From positions 930,001-994,000 of the forward strand of contig NZ_CP009517.1 in the NCBI RefSeq assembly GCF_000970305.1: a stretch of 64,000 bases of DNA. Direction: 5' to 3'. Source of the DNA: Methanosarcina barkeri 3. GTDB lineage: Archaea > Halobacteriota > Methanosarcinia > Methanosarcinales > Methanosarcinaceae. Below the pieces are notes generated by a model. That model had not been told where the DNA came from. It ran no database searches and saw nothing but the letters and a program-made list of their open reading frames with translations. Shown in pieces: positions 1 through 8,857 of the stretch. Position numbers and translations under genes: made by a program. Each line of letters opens with the position of its first letter. The first letter of the stretch is position 1.

Positions 1-137
1 ATATTTAATGAAATATATGGGATTTAATTATCATTTCATTGCAAAAATATTCAAAAAATAAGTATTTATTGACATATGCAGAGATTATGTGGGGTTAGTA
101 GAGCTTATTATTCTCATTTTTACAGGGGGTATAAGGT

Positions 138-1022
138 ATGAGAAAAGGCCACGAGGCCTGCGCGTTTACGCTATGTTTACTATGTTTCTTTTTCTCAGTA
201 CTTGCAGGATCTGCATCAGCAGTTGAAGTTCACGTAGAAGGAGACCATCCGGCTGAAGTTAAAGAAAAGCAGGTGATAAGCTGCGTTTTGACTATAAGCG
301 GCATTCCCAGTGCTGCGGATTATCTGTACTTCGATACGGATCTGGAGAAATATGACGACAAGCCAATCTACAATTTTACGGAACTGAACCTTCAAAGCAA
401 TGAGAGTCATTTTGAGCTTCCAGTCAAAGACAATATGAAAAAAATTGTTGTCCAGCTAAACGGCCAGGTACCAGGTATAACTGAGGTCCAGCAGTATGAG
501 AAACTTACCCTGGTGAAATATGATTCTAAGCGGACAGGGTATGCCTATTACAGGATCAAGCCTACCGATGAAAAAGGAAATACCATTCAGGGAAGCGATA
601 CGAGCACATTCACGATCGAAATTACTGATATCAATTCTTTTGAAAAGAAAGCAGCACAAATTGAAGACCCTTTTTTAAGCGTGTACCTTCAGGACATGTT
701 TGACCGCGGGCTTGTTACCGAGGCAAACAAACTTGCAGATTATTTGATTGAAAAGAAAACCGAGAGTCTTGCTTCCGAAGAAGAAGGTCAACAGTTTAAG
801 GATAAACTGAGTGGATTTTCCGATCCGGTTCTGGGTATGAAGCTGCAGACCTTCTTTGACCTTGGGCTACACAACGAATCAAACGAACTTGCAGACTATC
901 TGCTCCAGAAAAAAGCCGAAGAGTCAAGCCTCAAATGGAAATATGCTCTTGGGTTCCTGATAGCTGCACTGATTGGCTTTGTAATCGGAGTAAAACTTAA
1001 AAATTCGGAGGAAGAAGAATGA
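138..1022 (+). CDS. Secreted, C-terminally membrane-anchored protein; first gene of the tubulin-like operon
   Basis: This 294-residue protein has a signal peptide (about 1-28, hydrophobic core then SASA before the mature VEV), an extracellular beta-rich part (30-165), two tandem helical repeats (about 172-209 and 223-261, both of the form DPxLxxxLQxxFDxGL...N.LADYL), one transmembrane helix (about 269-287) and a short acidic tail ending EEEE. The expected topology is outside domain, single anchor, tiny cytoplasmic tail. A GGGGG stretch at 125-129 precedes the ATG. Its stop overlaps the next start (ATGA), so the two genes are translationally coupled. No named family was recognised. As the only exported member of the operon it could sense or anchor something outside the membrane; that is inference. 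Confidence 0.85.
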   Translation: MRKGHEACAFTLCLLCFFFSVLAGSASAVEVHVEGDHPAEVKEKQVISCVLTISGIPSAADYLYFDTDLEKYDDKPIYNFTELNLQSNESHFELPVKDNMKKIVVQLNGQVPGITEVQQYEKLTLVKYDSKRTGYAYYRIKPTDEKGNTIQGSDTSTFTIEITDINSFEKKAAQIEDPFLSVYLQDMFDRGLVTEANKLADYLIEKKTESLASEEEGQQFKDKLSGFSDPVLGMKLQTFFDLGLHNESNELADYLLQKKAEESSLKWKYALGFLIAALIGFVIGVKLKNSEEEE

Positions 1023-4000
1023 ACAGGGGGGGAAATGTTTCACTGCAGCTTCCTATGGACCTGACGATTGTAGGGCTTGGAGGCTGTGGAAAACGTCTGT
1101 GTGAAGAGATCTGCAGACATGACTGGATACTCGGAAACTACCTTGTACCAGGAAAAAGACTCAGAATTTATACAATGGATACGGATGCAAACGAAAGAGC
1201 TGATGATGAATGGTACAGAAGACAGATTAAGTCCAGAATTCAGGAAATGGGAGCAGGAGGAAATATCGAATATAAATACTACTACCTGCCTTCCCTGGCA
1301 AACATAACCCAGGTTTCGGATCTGGCAAGCCAGGAAATTGCAGAAAAGATAAAAGATCGTAAGTCTGAACCCCTTGTCAAAACCTGGTGGATGAATGATG
1401 CAGGGGATTTTGGGCTCAGTTTTGAGGAACTGAGAGCTATTGACCCTTTTTTAATCGATGACTTTGGCGGAGGCGTACATCGAAGAAGAGCCATTTCAAA
1501 GGCTATTTTCTACAAGGTTCTGAGCCAGGGGCAGGCAAGCGGCTTTCCCACATTTCCCAGTACAGGAACCACAGCTATTATTGTTGGGCTTGGAGGAGGC
1601 ACGGGATCAGGGATGTTTATTGACCTTGCCAGGTATATAAGGGCGCTTAAAGGAGAGAGCAGCCAGATCTGGCTCTTTGCGGTAATCCCTACCACAAAAG
1701 AAGGGGAAAAAGAACAGCTAAATGCTGCAATAGCCCTCACCGAACTTGAATACCTGAACATGAATGAGAGGCTTTTCAACCACGTAATCCTGACCTCGCT
1801 TGGGCCTACAGGATATAAAAAAGGAGAAGAAGCGAAAGTGGAAGTGCATGAATTCGATTCCATGTTCCCTCATATTCTGACGAACTTCTTCCACATCAAA
1901 AAAGGAGATATCAACCTGAGCGACTCAAAACGCCTCTACTCCTCGTTTGTTTTTGCAGATGCACACGTCATCGAATATCCTGTTGACGAACTGAAGGCCC
2001 TGAAAAAACAGTATGAAGAAGTTATCATGGAACTTGCAGCAATTACTGCAACACGAAAAGAGATTAACAGGAGCGTGAAAGCCCTGCTTGACAGCCAGAA
2101 CCTGTTCAGGGAAGTGCCTCCTACGCGGACTGACTCCGAATATATCAAAAAAGAGTATGGAAATATCGAAAAGGTCTGGAAGAACGAAATTGAAAAACTT
2201 CTCAATTACCAGAGCTCAGGTGCGGTTGAGTTCTTCATACAGAATAACATTTCGGCTGAAACCAGTCTCGAAAAAATAAACAACTACGAAGATATGCTGA
2301 GCTTATTTTCCAAGATAAAAACCTTTACTCTCAGTGTTAAGGAAGAAGAGCTAAAAGACGAAAATGACAAAGTGCTCTTTAGATTGATTCCTGAAGCCCT
2401 CTCGAGCTTAGAAGAAACTGCAAGGCTTTTTAAACGGACTGCAGGGATTGAAGAGGAAGCTGTCGGATCCGTACTTATAAATGTCCTGAAAGGAAAACAG
2501 GACCTTGTTTCCTTTATGGACAGGTTGAATGTAAAAGTTAAAAGCCTAAAAGAAGAGACCCTGGAAGTAGAAGCCGAACTCCAGAGAAAACAGAATGAGC
2601 GAAATTTACTTAATGAATTTTATAGTCAGGTTGAAAAAACCATTGACAAAGCCTTAAACGACAACGACCTGGAACTTGAGGAGTACTTCAGCCGGAAAGA
2701 GAAACTAAAGGTGCTTCAGTCACATGAATATGACCTGAAAACAAAAATTGATGTTTTTCTTGGTAATCTCAAAGAAGGAAATATAAAAAGCGGAGATAAG
2801 GACAGCTGGCTTCTTATGGCCGGAGTTCCTGACCTTCAAAGAGAGCTTGAGACACTTTCCAGGGAGCTTGACCTGAATTTAACTGAGCTTGGAAGTCTCC
2901 TTGAAGCGATTGCACTCTACTATTTCTATAACTACAAAATCACCAGGTTCGAAACTGCCGGAATAAGGGAAAAAGTGCTCGTAGCAATAAAGGGAAACAA
3001 GACAAAATCACTCAGGAACTATGAAGCAAAGAAACGAAACAAAGAAGAATATATCAAGAGTACGGGAAAAGAATATATCCAGATAAGCAGCCCCTTCGAA
3101 CTCTCGGTTCCGGAGTGCTTTTTGAGCGAACGCCTGAACAGAAAGTCCGAGGAACTTAAGAGTAAAGTGCTCAAATCCCTGTTTTCCGGAATGGATCTTC
3201 AGGATCTTGAGCTTGAGGAAATCGAACAGGGTTTCAAATCCAGAGATCGACCAAAACTGAGAGGTGTTTTCAGGGAAATTCTGACCGAAAAGACTCTTCA
3301 AAAGGAAGACTATTCCGGAAAATTTGGCCAGGTCGAAGCAGAACTCCTGGAGTTTGGAAAAAACCTTCAAGAGAAAAATGTCCTTTTATCTTTGATTGAA
3401 AAGGTCGAAACCCTGACCGAAGAAACCCTTGCAAACCGCAGGGACCTGAATAAGTATTACGGACAATTTTATGAGGAAGTTACCAGGATGAATAACCTCC
3501 ACGGGCTTGGAGGCAAAACTTCAATCAGCCTCTACATGACCAAGTTTGGAGATATAAACCCGAAGATACTCTCCCTGATTGATGCAAGTTCGGATATGAC
3601 TGACCTTGATTGGGATGACAGTGGAAAACATGAACTTGATAAACTCATTGAAGAAATTCTGGTCACATACAAGAACCTGATTGAAAGCTATAAGCTCGGT
3701 GTCCATAACCTGATGATTCCAATCAACGCGACCGAACGCTGGAATTTTGGGAAAGCAGCTCTCGTTGTTTCCTCAAGGTCGTCCTACATCTCAAGCCAGC
3801 TTACAAGCGAGCGCATAGCTGATGCAATAAAAGACGAAATAAACGGAACCCTTGCTTTAAAGAACATCAACGATGCCAAACTTGCAACCCACAACCATAC
3901 AGGACCCTGGGATATCGCTCTCACTTTTTTTTCTGCGTCCGGTTTTCTTGACAATATTTCTCCTCTGACCGCAGGAGGCGGTTTCTGGGAAGTATATGAA

Positions 4001-4219
4001 AACAATAAGGATAACGTACTTCACCATGTGCTGAAACTCCAGGAAGGAAAATATATTACTCGAAAATCGCTTCTGGATCTAAGGGATGCCGGAGAACTGG
4101 CAAACCTGGAAAAGAGAGGAGGAAACGTCGAAGAAAGGATTAATAGGCTCTACGAGGAAAAAAGCATAAGAGAGGCATTGAAGCATGAGGATTCAAGGAA
4201 ACTGGAGATTTCTCTCTGA
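1019..4219 (+). CDS. Giant tubulin/FtsZ-like GTPase (Tubulin_2-type), 1066 aa
   Basis: The N-terminal 350 residues show the tubulin/FtsZ nucleotide-binding plan: a glycine loop GLGGCGK (19-25), an acidic segment MDTDAN (53-58) and the diagnostic T4 loop GGGTGSG (192-198), followed by a segment (AVIPTTKEGEKEQLNAAI, about 221-238) in the place of the FtsZ asparagine region. The remaining 700 residues are mostly charged and helical with long coiled-coil-like stretches (about 340-700) and a C-terminal domain without recognised motifs. FtsZ and CetZ are about 350-400 residues, so this is not a cell-division FtsZ; the layout fits the large Pfam Tubulin_2 proteins. GTP binding and polymerisation are inferred. 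It overlaps the previous gene by 4 bp and the next by 35 bp. Confidence 0.85.
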   Translation: MNRGGNVSLQLPMDLTIVGLGGCGKRLCEEICRHDWILGNYLVPGKRLRIYTMDTDANERADDEWYRRQIKSRIQEMGAGGNIEYKYYYLPSLANITQVSDLASQEIAEKIKDRKSEPLVKTWWMNDAGDFGLSFEELRAIDPFLIDDFGGGVHRRRAISKAIFYKVLSQGQASGFPTFPSTGTTAIIVGLGGGTGSGMFIDLARYIRALKGESSQIWLFAVIPTTKEGEKEQLNAAIALTELEYLNMNERLFNHVILTSLGPTGYKKGEEAKVEVHEFDSMFPHILTNFFHIKKGDINLSDSKRLYSSFVFADAHVIEYPVDELKALKKQYEEVIMELAAITATRKEINRSVKALLDSQNLFREVPPTRTDSEYIKKEYGNIEKVWKNEIEKLLNYQSSGAVEFFIQNNISAETSLEKINNYEDMLSLFSKIKTFTLSVKEEELKDENDKVLFRLIPEALSSLEETARLFKRTAGIEEEAVGSVLINVLKGKQDLVSFMDRLNVKVKSLKEETLEVEAELQRKQNERNLLNEFYSQVEKTIDKALNDNDLELEEYFSRKEKLKVLQSHEYDLKTKIDVFLGNLKEGNIKSGDKDSWLLMAGVPDLQRELETLSRELDLNLTELGSLLEAIALYYFYNYKITRFETAGIREKVLVAIKGNKTKSLRNYEAKKRNKEEYIKSTGKEYIQISSPFELSVPECFLSERLNRKSEELKSKVLKSLFSGMDLQDLELEEIEQGFKSRDRPKLRGVFREILTEKTLQKEDYSGKFGQVEAELLEFGKNLQEKNVLLSLIEKVETLTEETLANRRDLNKYYGQFYEEVTRMNNLHGLGGKTSISLYMTKFGDINPKILSLIDASSDMTDLDWDDSGKHELDKLIEEILVTYKNLIESYKLGVHNLMIPINATERWNFGKAALVVSSRSSYISSQLTSERIADAIKDEINGTLALKNINDAKLATHNHTGPWDIALTFFSASGFLDNISPLTAGGGFWEVYENNKDNVLHHVLKLQEGKYITRKSLLDLRDAGELANLEKRGGNVEERINRLYEEKSIREALKHEDSRKLEISL

Positions 4220-5696
4220 ACTGCCTGCAGCAGGATTTATCCTGCTTTTATCCCTTCTGTTCATAACTTTCGGAGGAAGGATTGAAGTTCCGAGTATTTC
4301 AGGGCCTGAAATTTTCTGGCTGAGTTTTCTCCCTGCCTTCCTGATTGCAAATGCTTTTGGGCTGGCTCTTCACGAGCAGTCAAGAAGAGGAAGTCTTTTT
4401 TTGTTTGCAGGATTTTTGCCTGTGCTTCATCTTCTTTCGCAGCAGGACTTCTTAAGCATAAATGGCCTTGCTCTGGGTTTTCTCGTAGGAGGACTGTTTG
4501 ACTTACAGGTCCTTTCCAGAAATCAGTTCAGTTCTCTTGCAAGGTATGCCAGATCAGGATCCCGATTTTTCTTTCTTGTTCTCAGTTGTTACCTTTTTAT
4601 AAGGCTTCTCGAATTCGTGTACCCGTTTTCAATCGAAGGAGTACGGCAGGTCTTTGAAATAGGGTCCGAAGAACTGAAGAATCTCGGAATAGCTTTTCTG
4701 GCGGTTTTTTTCCTTTTAATGTCAACAACTTTTATTCGGGGAATTCAGGCCTCTGAGGTCTTTGTCTACGGACCTTCGAGATCGGGCAAAACCCTTTTGC
4801 TGCTTGCCTTATACAGCCATTTTGTGGACTTTTACGAGGGGACCCACAGGGAAACTGTCCTTTCTTACGATGTACAGGGAAAACTCTCCAGGGCAAGCGA
4901 AGAAAAACTGAGAATCGAATCCATGCTTGCCGAACTTGAAGGAGGAATTAGTCCGAAAAGTACCAGCCGCGCAGACCTGGCAATGTATGAGCTTAGCGGA
5001 AAAAAGAACAGCTTGGTTCCGGTAGGGTTTACTTTTATCGATTATAGTGGGGAGTACACCGAAGACCTGGAACCGAAAAAATATGCCGGGGCCCTCCACA
5101 GCCTGAGTGAAAAACTATCCGGGAATGAAAAGCAGCTGTCCGGCTTCAGTGTAGAAGCCCTCCACAGGCAGATCGGGACTCTAAGTTTTCTTGAACTGCT
5201 GAAAAATAAGTACTCAAAGGAAGTCGGAGACCAGTTTCATAACCTGATTCTGGCCTGCATCTACAAAAAAATGAAGACTGCGGGAAAGGTTATTTTTCTG
5301 ATAGACGGGGATTACATCCTGGATTATCATGGGGAAGGCCGAAAAGAATTAACAGCTCTTTTCGGACATTATTTCAGGCTTATGGACCGACTGGGGTCTG
5401 AAAAATCCTATGCTCTTGTACTGACTAAAACGGATAAGTTGAAAGATCTTTCCGAAATTCCTGACAACTCCGAAAGAGCCAGGGAAATTGAAGCCGAGAT
5501 CTACAGCCTCCTTGAAAAGATTCCCACGTTCAGGGAAATCCGGAACCTTGCAAAAAAAGTCCCTATTTACTTCCATACTGTGAGCGTGGATGCAACCCTT
5601 CCTCCTCAAGTTTCAAAGGATTTGCCTGAAGAACAGCAGGGAATCACCCAGATTTTTCCCTGGAGAGTGAGTGAAGTTGCAAAATTCGGCTTCTGA
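4185..5696 (+). CDS. Polytopic membrane protein with a P-loop GTPase domain
   Basis: The 503-residue product begins with about six hydrophobic helices (roughly 11-30, 42-62, 70-85, 93-110, 127-147, 167-186). A cytoplasmic NTPase domain follows: Walker A/G1 GPSRSGKT (196-203), a G3-like DYSGE (286-290) and a G4-like TKTDK (414-418). These are the three diagnostic GTPase motifs in the right order and spacing, with a large insertion between G1 and G3. It is therefore probably a membrane-anchored GTPase rather than an ATPase. The ATG lies inside the end of the tubulin-like gene (35-bp overlap), so it is translationally coupled to it. I infer that it is the membrane partner of the tubulin-like protein. 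No closer family name is supported. Confidence 0.82.
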   Translation: MRIQGNWRFLSELPAAGFILLLSLLFITFGGRIEVPSISGPEIFWLSFLPAFLIANAFGLALHEQSRRGSLFLFAGFLPVLHLLSQQDFLSINGLALGFLVGGLFDLQVLSRNQFSSLARYARSGSRFFFLVLSCYLFIRLLEFVYPFSIEGVRQVFEIGSEELKNLGIAFLAVFFLLMSTTFIRGIQASEVFVYGPSRSGKTLLLLALYSHFVDFYEGTHRETVLSYDVQGKLSRASEEKLRIESMLAELEGGISPKSTSRADLAMYELSGKKNSLVPVGFTFIDYSGEYTEDLEPKKYAGALHSLSEKLSGNEKQLSGFSVEALHRQIGTLSFLELLKNKYSKEVGDQFHNLILACIYKKMKTAGKVIFLIDGDYILDYHGEGRKELTALFGHYFRLMDRLGSEKSYALVLTKTDKLKDLSEIPDNSERAREIEAEIYSLLEKIPTFREIRNLAKKVPIYFHTVSVDATLPPQVSKDLPEEQQGITQIFPWRVSEVAKFGF

Positions 5697-7158
5697 ATTT
5701 GATGATTCGTGTTCCGAAGTTGCAATTTACAACTCAAGCGGGAGGCTGCTGCAAGGTAGTGAAAGGTTTAAAGAAACCTGGGAATACTCCGAACTTGCAA
5801 AACAGCTTGACATTAAAAGAAGTGCTCTTTACGCAGAATTCCGGGGACACGAGCTTCTTCTCGGGTGCAGCCTCCTTGTAAAAATCCGGAAAGGAAGAGA
5901 AGAAAGAGTCGTATTTATAGAATGCTTTCCCAAAGAAGCTGTCACCGAGGCTCCGGGCTGGATTAATAAATTTTATGCGGATGCAAAAAGTCGAACCGAA
6001 GGTCTGCAGTCAATCAGGTATCAGGTAATCGGGTTGTGGAAAGAGGGAGATATTTTCGACCTATTTATTCCAAAAAGCCCAAAAAACTTAAAAAACTCAA
6101 AAAATCCAAAGGGTTTAAAAAGCCCGAAAAACTCAGCAAGCCCAAAAAACTCAAAAAACCTGAAAAACTCAGCAAGCCCGAAAAATTTAGAAAACGCTGG
6201 AAACTTTCCTGACTTTCTGGAGAGGAAAGTTCTCTCAAGAGAGGGGGTCTCAATCTTGACTCAGGACCTTTCAAGCGGACTTTTTCTGCTTGCCGGCTTG
6301 ATATTTAAATTAAAATCCGTCCTTTTTCCGGACTTCAGCCTTGCCCTTTCCCTTTCCCTTTATCCCTCGAAAACTGACATCTCGGTTGGCCCTGGAGAAT
6401 TTGACCCTGATTTTTCGTTTGAAAGCGGAGAAATCCGAATTTCTTCAGTTCATAATAAAAAGGAAAATCCGGAAGAAAAGAATGAAATTATAGAGCGAGT
6501 TCAAGAGGAAGGCCTGAAAGATCACGAGAATATTTCTAATTATAACTACTTTAATTCGGATCACCCAGTTGGCAGTGCCTCTTCAAAAATTCAGGAAGCG
6601 TCTTCGAAAAAGAACAAAATCTGGCAAAAGAAAAAAATTGCAGGATATGCCTGTTGTTTTTTCCTATTTGTGATGGCAGGGCTCCTGATCCTCTCAAAAG
6701 CAGGTTTGGAGCCAGGATTTCTTTCGTTTAATATCTCAAAAAACAATGGTACGGATTTTCCTCCTTTTCGGGTCCAGCTAGAGGTTCGGGAAGATATAAA
6801 CTCTCAAACACAGGATTTGAGGAATGAAAATACGTCAAAAATGCAATTGCCAGTATCCAGCTTTCCTGGTAATGGCTCATCTAACCGGTTTTCAGTTAAT
6901 CCGGTTGAGAGAGCCCAAAATAGTTCTCATAAACCAGAGGATCTGGTTAAAGAAACCAATAACAGCAGTGAAGTTGGCGATGAAGGTGCTGGCAGTAGTG
7001 CAGGTGCTGGAAATGGTGCTGCAGGAAATGAAAGCATAGGGAATGGAATTCTGGAAAGTCAAAATGTGGAAAGTCAAAATGTGGAAAATCAAAACGTGAA
7101 AAATCAAAACGTGGAAAATCAAAATCTTGAGATGGGGATTCCAAAAAAACAAAGATAA
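5671..7158 (+). CDS. Single-helix membrane protein with low-complexity linkers; last gene of the operon
   Basis: This 495-residue protein starts at GTG 26 bp inside the previous gene. It has an N-terminal alpha/beta domain (1-132), a low-complexity linker of repeated SPKNLKNS-like units (about 135-175), a second folded part (about 180-260), a charged segment, one transmembrane helix (322-342) and an outside tail rich in Asn, Gly and Glu that ends in QNVE(S/N) repeats. The large N-terminal part would be cytoplasmic, like the GTP-binding proteins before it. The tail seems truncated: a run of seven A (7143-7149) just before the stop is followed out of frame by further ENK-type repeat coding. No family was recognised. 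Confidence 0.8.
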   Translation: MKLQNSASEFDDSCSEVAIYNSSGRLLQGSERFKETWEYSELAKQLDIKRSALYAEFRGHELLLGCSLLVKIRKGREERVVFIECFPKEAVTEAPGWINKFYADAKSRTEGLQSIRYQVIGLWKEGDIFDLFIPKSPKNLKNSKNPKGLKSPKNSASPKNSKNLKNSASPKNLENAGNFPDFLERKVLSREGVSILTQDLSSGLFLLAGLIFKLKSVLFPDFSLALSLSLYPSKTDISVGPGEFDPDFSFESGEIRISSVHNKKENPEEKNEIIERVQEEGLKDHENISNYNYFNSDHPVGSASSKIQEASSKKNKIWQKKKIAGYACCFFLFVMAGLLILSKAGLEPGFLSFNISKNNGTDFPPFRVQLEVREDINSQTQDLRNENTSKMQLPVSSFPGNGSSNRFSVNPVERAQNSSHKPEDLVKETNNSSEVGDEGAGSSAGAGNGAAGNESIGNGILESQNVESQNVENQNVKNQNVENQNLEMGIPKKQR

Positions 7159-7272
7159 TGGAAGTGAAATTCCGAAAACAAGAGTGTAGAGAACAATATT
7201 CTGGAAAACAAAAGTACAGAGAATAAAGTTTTGGAAAATGAAGATATGTGTAAAATGCTCTATAGTTTCTAA

Positions 7273-7518
7273 CTCGGTTCTTTATGTATAGTTCATAATG
7301 TAAGTACTTGCACTTACTTTAAAAAATGCCTCGTTGAAACAGTCAAGCAACTTATGGATTTGTTCAGTGAACTCGAATCAAAACTCAGAAAGGAGAGGGA
7401 AGATAGCGAGAAACTCATGGAAGCGGTCGTTAAAGGTTTGTTAGAAGGTACAACCACCGAAAAACCGAAGTTGGAAAATCCTATCCCGCTACAGGTGGCA
7501 GCTATTAAACTGAAATAA
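7273..7518 (+). pseudogene. Relic of a type I restriction specificity subunit (HsdS), C-terminal end only
   Basis: The open frame from 7273 has no good start; its first ATG is at 7354 and gives 54 residues. The translation around 7330-7450 contains VETVKQLMDLFSELESKL followed by SEKLMEAVVKGLLEG. That is the typical C-terminal helix of HsdS target-recognition subunits, which end in an aligned coiled coil and an EKLMEAVV motif. The rest of HsdS, and hsdM and hsdR, are absent from the window. This is best read as the remains of a deleted restriction-modification locus. A short expressed peptide from 7354 is possible but unlikely to be functional. Confidence 0.6.
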
Positions 7519-7588
7519 ATTAAATTTTGTTTTCAGTTTTTCAGCCTTACAGAAAGAGGTTCTGGGGAGAGTTTTCGGCCCCAAAAAA

Positions 7589-8845
7589 TAAAAATAATGT
7601 GGTAAAAATCCCCAAAAAACCATATTTACCGTCTAAAACCTGTATTTCACCGAGCGAAGCTCGGGCCAGGCAGAAAAAGCAAAAAACAAAAATAAAAGGC
7701 TTTTTAGACACAGAAAAAAGTGTGTTTTTTAGTTGCTAAAAAACTATGAATATTGACATTTATTTGCAGAAAATAGAACTCTCAGGCCAGTTCGAATAAG
7801 TAAAAAGCATTAATGAAAGTTTTTTCACGTACAGGAGTCAGGAAATCCTCCTTTTTTAAAAAATAAATACAATAAAGCTATTCTTTAGACTTCTTTTTCT
7901 GAAAGGCCGCTCTCCTGCGTCGAGCGTGACAAACTCCACCTAAGACGGCTAATGACGTTGCTTTGGCTCAGTTAATTCATTAATCTAAAACTAACAGCCG
8001 GATAAAAATAAAAATAATGTGGTAAAAAGTACCGAAAAACCATATTCATCGTCTAAAACCTGTTTTTCACCGAGCGAAGCTCGGGCCAGGCAGAAAAAGA
8101 AAAAAATAAATATAAAATGCTTTTTAGACACAAAATACAGTTAATTTTTCAGTTTTTAAAAAATGAACATTGAAGATCTATTTATAGAAAATAGAACCCT
8201 TGAAACAGGTAAAAAAGCAAAAAAAGCATGAATAATAGTTTTATTGCATACAGAAGTCAGTAAATCTATCGGTCTTAAAAACAAATCCAAAGACTCTTAT
8301 TTCGACTTCTTTTTTTGAAAGGCCGCTCTCCTTCGTCGAGCATGACAAGCTCCGTTCAGGATAGCTAATGACGTTGCTTTGGCTCAGCTAATTCACTAAT
8401 CTAAAGCGAACAGCCGGATAAAAGTAAAAATAATGTGGTAAAAAGTACCGAAAAACCATATTCATCGTCTAAAACCTGTTTTTCACCGAGCGAAGCTCGG
8501 GCCAGGCAGAAAAAGAAAAAAACAAAAATAAAGGCTTTTTTTAGATACAGAAAGCAGTAAGTTTTTCATTTTTTAAAACTATGTCACTGAAGATTTATTT
8601 ATAGAAAATAAAATACTATAACTGGGTAAAAGAAGCAAAAAAGCAATAATAATAGGTTTTTTGCGTACAGAAGGCAGTAAGTCCTCTTTTCTAAAAAAAC
8701 AAAAGCACTAAAACTATTATTTCAACTTTTTCTTTTGAAAGGCCGCTCTCCTGCGTCGAGCGTGGCAAATTCAGTTTAATATGGCTAATAACGCTGCTCT
8801 GGTTCAGTTAATTCATTAATCTAAAGCAGGTTGCTGCCTAAAAAT
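7589..8845. repeat. Three tandem copies of a 416-420-bp non-coding repeat
   Basis: The landmark TAATGTGG recurs at 7595, 8015 and 8431, and about 420 bp of sequence is repeated after each with scattered differences. Each unit holds a hairpin CCGAGCGAAGCTCGG (6-bp stem, GAA loop), a segment like GAAAGGCCGCTCTCCTGCGTC, and a conserved end near TTCA(T/C)TAATCTAAA. The start of a fourth copy is cut off near 8845. No reading frame is conserved across the copies, so the unit is probably not protein-coding. It fills the spacer between the HsdS relic and the toxin-antitoxin locus. Confidence 0.8.
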
Positions 8846-8857
8846 AAAAATACAGTT

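Noticed and set aside
1019-4219. Cell-division FtsZ or CetZ
   Set aside because: The protein is almost three times too long, has a different C-terminus and sits in an operon with membrane GTPase genes.
7527-7739. 70-residue frame over the first 420-bp repeat
   Set aside because: The frame is not kept in the other two copies of the repeat.
7589-8845. CRISPR array as an explanation for the long repeats
   Set aside because: The 420-bp period and repeated full-length units without short spacers exclude it.
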